This document shows, one piece after another, positions 26,498 through 32,096 of a DNA stretch of 32,096 nucleotides. The stretch is from Gammaproteobacteria bacterium (GTDB lineage Bacteria; Pseudomonadota; Gammaproteobacteria; Steroidobacterales; XN24). The notes below the pieces were generated by a model. It did not search any database. It was not told the DNA's origin and saw only the letters and a list, made by a program, of their open reading frames with translations. Position 1 is the stretch's first letter, and the number at the start of each line of letters is the position of its first letter. A program made the position numbers and the translations under genes. The DNA lies in NCBI GenBank assembly GCA_029287575.1, contig JARFQW010000132.1:1-32096 (forward strand). Direction: 5' to 3'.

Positions 26498-28125
26498 ATT
26501 ACCCCTGTGGGCTCCTTCAAGCCCGTCAGCCGGGTGATGTCCCCCAGTTCATGGGCCTGCCCACCCAGGTCGCCCACAGCGGCGCCATCCGCCGGGAGAG
26601 ACGGGTCATCGCCCCTGACCGGGCGATCCAGATAGACCCGCAGCGTGGCGCCGCTGGTGCCGGTCCCGGACAGTCGGTAGACGATCCGGTCGCCGTTGTC
26701 GAAGAACACCCGGATGCCCTGGTTCGCGGATACGCTGCCGTCCACGGGGTCCTCGTAGGAAAAGCTCTCGGCCCGGTCGATGACGCCGCCCGAGCCCTGG
26801 CTGCCCGGCAGAGAGTCAAGGCGACCGGTCAGCTGCTCCATGACTGCGGCGGCGCGCGCTGCCTCGGGAACAAAGTAATCGTGTCGCCGGAATGCGTTGC
26901 GCCCGAAGTCCGTCCAGTGGGCCCGGACCAGTTCCTCGACCGACCGGCCGGACACCGCGATCAGGTTCAGCCAGAAGAGTACCGCCCACAGGCCGTCTTT
27001 TTCGCGAGCATGGCTGGAGCTCGTGCCGTAGCTCTCTTCGCCACACAGGTCGATACGGCCGTCCTCGAGCAGGTTGCAGAAAAAGCGCCAGCCGGTGGGG
27101 GTTTCGAAGCAGGGGATCCCCAGCCGGGCGGCAACGGCGTCGACCGCCCGGCTGGTCGGCATGGAGCGCGCCACCCCCGCGAGGCCGTCGGCGTAGCCGG
27201 GCACCCGGTGGGCCTGGGCGGCCAGCACCGCAAGGCTGTCCCCGGGGCTGACGGCGAAGCTGCGGCCGAGAATCATGTTCCGGTCGCCGTCCCCGTCCGA
27301 TGCGGCGGCAAATTCCGGTGCATCCGGTGCGGCCATCAGCGCGACCAGGTGCTTGGCATCCACCGGATTGGGGTCCGGATGGCCGCCGCCGAAATCGGGC
27401 AGGGGCACACCGTTGAGTACCGAATCCTCCGGTGCGCCGAGGCGGTTCACGAAGATATCCCGGGCGTACGGCCCCGTCACTGCGTGAAGAGCATCGAAGC
27501 GAAAGCGGAAGCCGCCGGTCAGAAGGTCGCGGAGCCGGTCGAAATCGAACAGCCGTTCCATCAGGGCCGCGTAATCGCCGACCGGATCCACAACCTCGAC
27601 GATCATTTCCCCGGCGGCCTGTTCACCGATCCGGTCGAGATCGGGAGGCGAAACGTCGGCTATCAGGTAGCGGCCCAGGGCCGAACTGGCCTGGTAGACG
27701 GCTTCCGTGAGGGATTCCGGGGCCTGGCCACCGCTTGCGACGTTGAATTTGACCCCGAAGTCGCCGTCCGGTCCCCCGGGGTTATGGCTCGCCGTGAGCA
27801 GAAAACCGCCGTCTGCCCGGCGGCTGCGGATCAGGTGAGAGGCGGCCGGTGTCGACAGGATTCCGCCTTGACCGATGATCAGGCGGCGCACGCCGTTGCC
27901 GGCCGCCAGACCAACCAGCGTTGCGAGGGCCTCGCGATTGAAATAGCGGCCGTCGCCACCGGCGACCAGCGTGCCTCCGCGCAGATCCGGCACGGTGTCG
28001 AACACCGCCTGGAGGAAATTCTCCAGGTAGCCGGGCTGGGTGAAGACCCGGGTCTTCTTGCGCAGGCCGGCGGTTCCCGGGCGCTGGTCATCGAAGGGCC
28101 GCGTGGCGATGCTGGTAACGTTCAT
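26494..28125 (-). CDS. pgm: Phosphoglucomutase (alpha-D-glucose phosphate-specific)
   Basis: This 543-residue enzyme interconverts glucose 1-phosphate and glucose 6-phosphate through a phosphoserine. It has RPGTAGLRKKTRVF near the N-terminus, the active serine S113 in TASHNPGG (111-118), the metal loop DGDGD (277-281), the sugar-binding GEESYGTSSSHAREKDG segment and the C-terminal phosphate-binding SGTGTSGATLRVYLDRP. The length is typical of the family. The ATG at 28125 matches the family start; the frame is open to 28368 but that part is non-coding. The product feeds nucleotide-sugar, glycogen or envelope polysaccharide synthesis, and together with PpsA it fits a gluconeogenic direction. Its 3' end overlaps the ppsR stop by 4 bases. 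Confidence 0.96.
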   Translation of the reverse strand: MNVTSIATRPFDDQRPGTAGLRKKTRVFTQPGYLENFLQAVFDTVPDLRGGTLVAGGDGRYFNREALATLVGLAAGNGVRRLIIGQGGILSTPAASHLIRSRRADGGFLLTASHNPGGPDGDFGVKFNVASGGQAPESLTEAVYQASSALGRYLIADVSPPDLDRIGEQAAGEMIVEVVDPVGDYAALMERLFDFDRLRDLLTGGFRFRFDALHAVTGPYARDIFVNRLGAPEDSVLNGVPLPDFGGGHPDPNPVDAKHLVALMAAPDAPEFAAASDGDGDRNMILGRSFAVSPGDSLAVLAAQAHRVPGYADGLAGVARSMPTSRAVDAVAARLGIPCFETPTGWRFFCNLLEDGRIDLCGEESYGTSSSHAREKDGLWAVLFWLNLIAVSGRSVEELVRAHWTDFGRNAFRRHDYFVPEAARAAAVMEQLTGRLDSLPGSQGSGGVIDRAESFSYEDPVDGSVSANQGIRVFFDNGDRIVYRLSGTGTSGATLRVYLDRPVRGDDPSLPADGAAVGDLGGQAHELGDITRLTGLKEPTGVI

Positions 28126-28250
28126 GATCGATTGATTCCCGCGAGCGAAACGACGAGGCCGTGGCCTCCCTGGGAACAACCTAGCAAAGATCCCGGGGCA
28201 TTGATGTTTCGGAGGCCGTGGGGGGTCCGGGAAACCGTCGATTGGCCCCT

Positions 28251-28278
28251 TTGGGAGCCCCGGTGGCTGGGTTATAGT
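28251..28278 (+). promoter_or_regulatory. Sigma-70-type promoter for the DUF1249 gene, possibly leaderless
   Basis: TTGGGA (28251-28256, four of six -35 matches), a 16-base spacer and TATAGT (28273-28278, five of six -10 matches) form the best promoter in the window. Transcription should begin about 7 bases after the -10, that is at or next to the ATG at 28286, which has no ribosome site. A leaderless mRNA is therefore likely. Confidence 0.55.
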
Positions 28279-28285
28279 CAGCGCC

Positions 28286-28756
28286 ATGATTGCGGACAGC
28301 ACCCTCAGGCTCCCCAGTCCCTCGCGGCCCGTTTCCTTCGGCGGGCTGATGGCCCTGTACGAAAGCAATCATGTGCGCCTGGGCTGGCTCATTCCGGACC
28401 TCAGGCAGATCGCTACGCCGCAGCAGTCCGCGGTGAGCAATGACCCCACGCTGCATCTGGATGTCCTGGAACGCACCCGGTGGACCACGACGCTCCGTCT
28501 GACCTACTTTTTCGACACCGAGCGGGGCCTCCAGGCGGACCCGGACCTCACGGTGCGGATCTATCACGACGCCGATCTGGCCGAGGCCATGGCCTGTACC
28601 CGCCAGCACCGGCATCGGATTTTGCGTGCGTGGGACACGCGTCCGGGCATCGAGCTGGAGCGCCGTTGGGCGAGAAATTCCATGCTTAACAAGTGGTTGG
28701 AATATTGCGCGGAAAACGGGCATCGCTTTGAAGCAGCCGTTTCCGCGAACTGTTAA
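28286..28756 (+). CDS. DUF1249 protein (YqiB-like)
   Basis: This 156-residue protein matches DUF1249, the family of E. coli YqiB. It has LMALYESNHVRLGWLIPDL (21-39), a central beta region with ERTRWTTTLRLTY (62-74), DLTVRIYHDADLAE (87-100), and NSMLNKWLEYCAENGH (131-146) near the end. The family is cytoplasmic and its function is unknown. Homologs have about ten residues before the first motif, which supports the ATG at 28286 rather than the internal ATG at 28349. It is divergent from pgm and has its own promoter. Confidence 0.9.
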   Translation: MIADSTLRLPSPSRPVSFGGLMALYESNHVRLGWLIPDLRQIATPQQSAVSNDPTLHLDVLERTRWTTTLRLTYFFDTERGLQADPDLTVRIYHDADLAEAMACTRQHRHRILRAWDTRPGIELERRWARNSMLNKWLEYCAENGHRFEAAVSANC

Positions 28757-28788
28757 CTCGTTCAACATCCGTTTGCCCGGTCCAGAGC

Positions 28789-28794
28789 TATAGT
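28789..28794 (+). promoter_or_regulatory. Possible -10 element for the coiled-coil gene
   Basis: TATAGT matches five of six -10 positions and lies 51 bases before the probable start at 28840, in the 83-bp gap after the DUF1249 gene. No good -35 at 16-18 bases is visible, so the call is tentative. Confidence 0.35.
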
Positions 28795-28839
28795 CGCGTC
28801 CACGGGGAGCAGGATCGCTCCCGAGCATGCGGACGAGCA

Positions 28840-29901
28840 TTGGCCAGGGACGAACACAGTACGACGGTCAGTTACGGGCCGGAAAAAGGCGAGGGCCCTC
28901 ATGACGAGCGCCTGATGAACCTGTTCCGCAACCGGGTCGAGCTGAAAAGGGCTTTCCTAGAGCAGCAGTCCGAGCGGGACCATCTGCGCGAACAGCTGAG
29001 GAATCAGGAGGCCTCGACACGCCGCGCCGAGGAACGTCTCGAGGCCATGGAGCAGCTGCTCTCCAAGCCGGAGGCGGGCCACAGTGCGCTGGTCTATTTC
29101 CAGCTCAGGTCGGTATGGAAGGCCAGCCATGAGCAGCTGCATTCCTTCGCCGGGCAGCTGTTCAAGCAGCAGGAGGACCGGGCGCGCCGCAAACAGATCA
29201 TGCGCTTCAATCAGGAACGCGACCGGCGTCTGTCCGACCTGTCCGATGTCATCCGGGAAGCCAGGGCCCAGGTGGACCGCCGCAAGGCGGATCTCGATGC
29301 GGCCCGCCTGCGCCTCGACGCCGCGACAGGGTTCCTGCGCCTGTTCCATCGTCGGCGTCTGCGTGCGGAGATGGCGCAGCTGGAGAGTGACTGGGAGTCG
29401 GCCCGCGACGCGCTGGAGCAGTTGTTCGACAAGCGGATCAAGATCGAAAGCGAGCCCTGGCCCGAGTTTCCGGGCCTGAACGTCGAAGCGAAACGGGCAG
29501 TGAACATCGCCATCATTGCCCTGGCTCAGCATCTCTACGTGCATTTTTCGGAGAACGACATAGCGAGAATGGCGAGGGATGCGGCGACCCGGCCGATCCA
29601 GGACATCAAGTACGGCTCCGAGCAGGACTGCAAGTATCTGATGACCAAGATCCAAGAGTTGCTGGCGCAGATGCGGGATGGCTCCGACTGGGCCCGCGAG
29701 ATCAAGTCGCGGGCACAGGCGCTGCGCCGTCAGGTCAGCTTCCGCAGCGAGCGTGAGACGGTTCCCATGGCAGGATCGCTGACCTCATTGCCGGTCGCTG
29801 TCGGGGCCGGGAACTTCCGTCAGACAGTCAGCGAAATCGCCATGGACGTCAACGTGCTGTCCGAAGAATACTGGGACCTCTACCAGGCCTTCGTCGCCTA
29901 G
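28840..29901 (+). CDS. Long coiled-coil protein of unknown function
   Basis: This protein of up to 353 residues has no signal peptide. Residues about 25-75 (NLFRNRVELKRAFLEQQSER and following) and about 105-200 are highly charged heptad-type coiled coil. RLFHRRRLRAEMAQLESDWE (167-186) sits in the second. A more globular part (about 210-275; NIAIIALAQHLYVHFSENDI) and a final helical region follow. There is no enzyme motif. I do not recognise the family; a structural or scaffolding role is possible but is inference. The start is uncertain: the TTG at 28840 has a GGACGAG purine run just upstream, while the ATG at 28915 (MNLFRNRVELKR) begins the first coiled coil. It is convergent with the RND gene, 21 bases away. 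Confidence 0.78.
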   Translation: MARDEHSTTVSYGPEKGEGPHDERLMNLFRNRVELKRAFLEQQSERDHLREQLRNQEASTRRAEERLEAMEQLLSKPEAGHSALVYFQLRSVWKASHEQLHSFAGQLFKQQEDRARRKQIMRFNQERDRRLSDLSDVIREARAQVDRRKADLDAARLRLDAATGFLRLFHRRRLRAEMAQLESDWESARDALEQLFDKRIKIESEPWPEFPGLNVEAKRAVNIAIIALAQHLYVHFSENDIARMARDAATRPIQDIKYGSEQDCKYLMTKIQELLAQMRDGSDWAREIKSRAQALRRQVSFRSERETVPMAGSLTSLPVAVGAGNFRQTVSEIAMDVNVLSEEYWDLYQAFVA

Positions 29902-29922
29902 CGACCCACAATCCCTCGCCGA

Positions 29923-32096
29923 TCAGAGCCCGGATGCGGCAGCAGGCGTGTCCCGGCGTGCCGTAGCCATGACCTTCCGGCCCCAGCGCTGCAGATCGTC
30001 CAGAAGCACGTAGATGAACGGGACGAGCAGCAGCGACGTTACGGTCGAGAATGCCAGCCCGCCGATAATGGCTCGCGCCATCGGGAAGTAGGCCGGCCAG
30101 CCGATGCTGTCACCTCCGACTTTGGTGGTGCTGACCGCCAGCGGAATCAGGCCCACTATGGTTGTCGCAACCGTCATGAGGATCGGCCGCAACCGGTCCC
30201 GACCCCCCTGGACCACGGCCTCGTTTCTCGGCATGCCGCCGCGGCGCAGATTGTTGATGTGGTCGACGAGAACGATGCCATTGTTGACTACCACGCCGAT
30301 GAGGATCATCAGGCCGATCATCGCCATGAAGGAAAACGTGGTGCCGGTAAGGAAGAAAAACCAGAAGACACCGATGAACGAGAAAGCTATGGAGGTGATG
30401 ATGCACAAGGGATACGTCGTCGACTCAAACAGGGCTGCCATGACGAGGAAAATGAGGGCCACCCCCAGCAGGATGTTTTGCACCATGATCTGCTGGGTCT
30501 CGTCGGCCTGTTCGAAGCCGCGCCCGAACTTCCACCCGTATCCGGGCGGGAAGCTGTAGGCGTTCAGCAGTCGCTCGACTTCCGGCTGCACCTCCTCCTT
30601 TGACGTGTCGTTGAGGTTGGCGATGACGACCGCCGCGGTTTTGCGATCCAGCCGCTGGATTTCCTGGAGTCCGCTGACGATCTCGAGACGAGCCACCGAC
30701 CCAAGCGGGACGCGTTCGCCATCGGCCGTGTAGAGGGGCAGGTCTGAAAGCTGTTCGAGGCTCTGTCGATCCGATGCGCGGAATGCCAGGCGCACGTCCA
30801 CTTCCCCGTCTTCGCCGCGAAAGTCCCGCAGCTTCTCGCCCCTGAGCGCTACCGAAACCGCGCGAGCCACGGTTTCCGGATCCAGGCCGAGCAGGGCGGC
30901 CCGTTTGCGGTCCACCTGCACCTGGATTTCCATGTCGGAGGTGCCGCCCTCGGGCCGCACGTCGGCCAGGCCTTCCACGGATTCCAGCAGCCGGACCACC
31001 TCCCTGGAGAGCTGTTTCAGGACCTCGGTGGATTCGCCGGTGACCTGGATGCTGAACCCCTCGGAGCCGCCCTGCTGGTCGAACTTGAAGCTGGGGTTGC
31101 CGATCACGATTTCCGGCAGGTTCTCCATCACCCGTTCGATGATTTCCGACGTCTTGACCGTAGCCTCTTCCTCCGGCACGAGCAGCAGTGTGGACTGGGC
31201 CCGCTCCTCGGCGTAATAGCTGTAGACGTTGCGGATGTCGAAGGCTTCCCGGTTGGCGTACAGGTAATCCTCGATTAGGTCCACTGCGGCTTCGGTGCGG
31301 TCCACCGGGTGCTTGCCCTCGATGTGATATTCGAGCAGGAGCTTGCGTCCTGCCTCCTGGGGAAACATGTCGAAGGTCATCAGCTTGATCGGGAGGATCG
31401 CGCTGGCGACAACCAGCAGCATGGCCCCGGCGGTCAGCCACCGGTTACGCGGCCGTGCAAGGGTCCAGGTAATGGTCCGCACATAGCGCTCGGTAAAGCG
31501 CCCGAGGACCGATGCCGCGGGGCGGGGCGCTGGCGCACGGATGCGCGCGGCAAGCATCGGAATGAGGGTCTGGGCGATCAGCAGCGACGCGGTAAGCGCA
31601 ACACAAATGGCTATCGCCACATGTGTAAGGAAGACGGTGATATCCACCTTGGCGCCGAAAACGACCGGTACAAAGACGATGATGGACGTCAAAGTGCCCG
31701 CGATCACCGCCAGCCACACTTCGCGCACCCCCGCCAGCGTCGCCTTGTGCGGTTGATCCGGCATCATCGTCCGGTAGCGGAAGATGCTTTCGGTGACCAC
31801 CACTCCGTTGTCCACAAGCATGCCGACCGCAAGAATCAGACCCATCATGGACATCACGTTCAGACTGATGCCAAGGAAATACATGGCGCCCAGGGTGATC
31901 AGGACCGAGAAGGGTACCGCCAGCACGACGATCCCCGTGGTCGTGAGATTGCGCAGAAACAGGAACAGCACGATGAAGGCCAGGGACGCTCCCAGAGCAC
32001 CCGCCTTGAGGAGTTCGGACAGCGAGGAGGTCACCCCGTCAGCGGCGCTTTCGAGTTCGAACAACTGGATCCCCGCCATTTGCGGATGGTCCGTGG
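29923..32096 (-). CDS. RND family transporter permease, N-terminus outside window
   Basis: The reading frame continues past the right edge (the residues before the Met at 32079 are in frame), so the first roughly 300 residues are missing. About 724 residues are present. They start in the porter region before TM2, then TM2-TM6 (GASLAFIVLFLFLRNLTTTG), TM4 with VGMLVDNGVVVTESIFRYR, the second porter domain (VEGLADVRPEGGTSDMEIQV), and TM8-TM12 with GLMILIGVVVNNGIVLVDHI and PILMTVATTIVGLIPLAV. The single Asp in VDN marks it as a different subgroup from the pump at 17708-20809. It is a proton-driven inner-membrane exporter of unknown substrate; any adaptor would be upstream, beyond the window. The C-terminal tail (ARRDTPAAASGL) is short. 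Confidence 0.94.
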   Translation of the reverse strand, partial: TDHPQMAGIQLFELESAADGVTSSLSELLKAGALGASLAFIVLFLFLRNLTTTGIVVLAVPFSVLITLGAMYFLGISLNVMSMMGLILAVGMLVDNGVVVTESIFRYRTMMPDQPHKATLAGVREVWLAVIAGTLTSIIVFVPVVFGAKVDITVFLTHVAIAICVALTASLLIAQTLIPMLAARIRAPAPRPAASVLGRFTERYVRTITWTLARPRNRWLTAGAMLLVVASAILPIKLMTFDMFPQEAGRKLLLEYHIEGKHPVDRTEAAVDLIEDYLYANREAFDIRNVYSYYAEERAQSTLLLVPEEEATVKTSEIIERVMENLPEIVIGNPSFKFDQQGGSEGFSIQVTGESTEVLKQLSREVVRLLESVEGLADVRPEGGTSDMEIQVQVDRKRAALLGLDPETVARAVSVALRGEKLRDFRGEDGEVDVRLAFRASDRQSLEQLSDLPLYTADGERVPLGSVARLEIVSGLQEIQRLDRKTAAVVIANLNDTSKEEVQPEVERLLNAYSFPPGYGWKFGRGFEQADETQQIMVQNILLGVALIFLVMAALFESTTYPLCIITSIAFSFIGVFWFFFLTGTTFSFMAMIGLMILIGVVVNNGIVLVDHINNLRRGGMPRNEAVVQGGRDRLRPILMTVATTIVGLIPLAVSTTKVGGDSIGWPAYFPMARAIIGGLAFSTVTSLLLVPFIYVLLDDLQRWGRKVMATARRDTPAAASGL

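Noticed and set aside
26386-28443. 685-residue open frame on the plus strand opposite pgm
   Set aside because: pgm has all family motifs on the minus strand. The opposite frame has no recognisable features and also runs through the end of ppsR.

Overview
The window is GC-rich, densely coded chromosomal DNA from a gammaproteobacterium. The best lineage evidence is the gene order: the 4.5S SRP RNA gene followed by dnaX-ybaB-recR, the divergent rsgA/orn pair, the divergent ppsA/ppsR pair, a DUF1249 (YqiB-like) gene and a YgiM-like SH3 protein. Family-level placement is not possible from sequence alone. I see no insertion sequences, integrases, CRISPR arrays, tRNAs or rRNAs, so most of the window looks like core genome with some accessory genes between the core blocks.

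Layout. 1-450: the end of a DUF885 protein. 571-1830 (-): a CorC/HlyC-type DUF21-CBS membrane protein. 2051-2464 (-): a GFA-fold zinc protein. 2723-3275 (-): the decayed C-terminal half of a beta-lactamase-fold serine hydrolase. 3276-5863 (-): three cell-envelope or unknown genes (META-domain lipoprotein, small helical protein, secreted protein with a duplicated Cys-pair domain). 6167-6478: a small membrane-anchored protein. 6546-7658 (-): a PQQ-type sugar dehydrogenase lipoprotein. 7862-11067: a two-gene operon, a glutamate/dicarboxylate-symporter-fold protein fused to a periplasmic solute-binding domain, overlapping a RimK-type ATP-grasp ligase. 11173-13975: ffs, dnaX, ybaB and recR. 14009-16535: rsgA (-), divergent from orn and a serine-racemase-like PLP enzyme. 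16602-20809 (-): an RND pump and its adaptor. 20999-23151: a TolB-like lipoprotein, a second GFA protein and the SH3/coiled-coil membrane protein. 23174-28125: ppsA (-), ppsR (+) and pgm (-). 28286-29901: the DUF1249 gene and a long coiled-coil protein. 29923-32096 (-): most of a second RND pump, cut by the window edge.

How the genes work together. ffs, dnaX, ybaB, recR, rsgA and orn are housekeeping genes for protein targeting, replication, repair, ribosome maturation and RNA turnover. ppsA makes phosphoenolpyruvate for gluconeogenesis, ppsR is its kinase/phosphatase switch, and pgm links glucose-6-phosphate to glucose-1-phosphate and polysaccharide precursors. The two RND pumps belong to different subgroups, judged by their TM4 motifs.

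The most unusual locus is 7862-11067. The symporter-like domain has lost the recognisable substrate and cation motifs of its family. It has gained an extra C-terminal membrane helix that would put a solute-binding domain in the periplasm, and it is translationally coupled to an amino-acid ligase of the RimK type. This could be an uncharacterised uptake, sensing or modification system; its function cannot be read from sequence alone.
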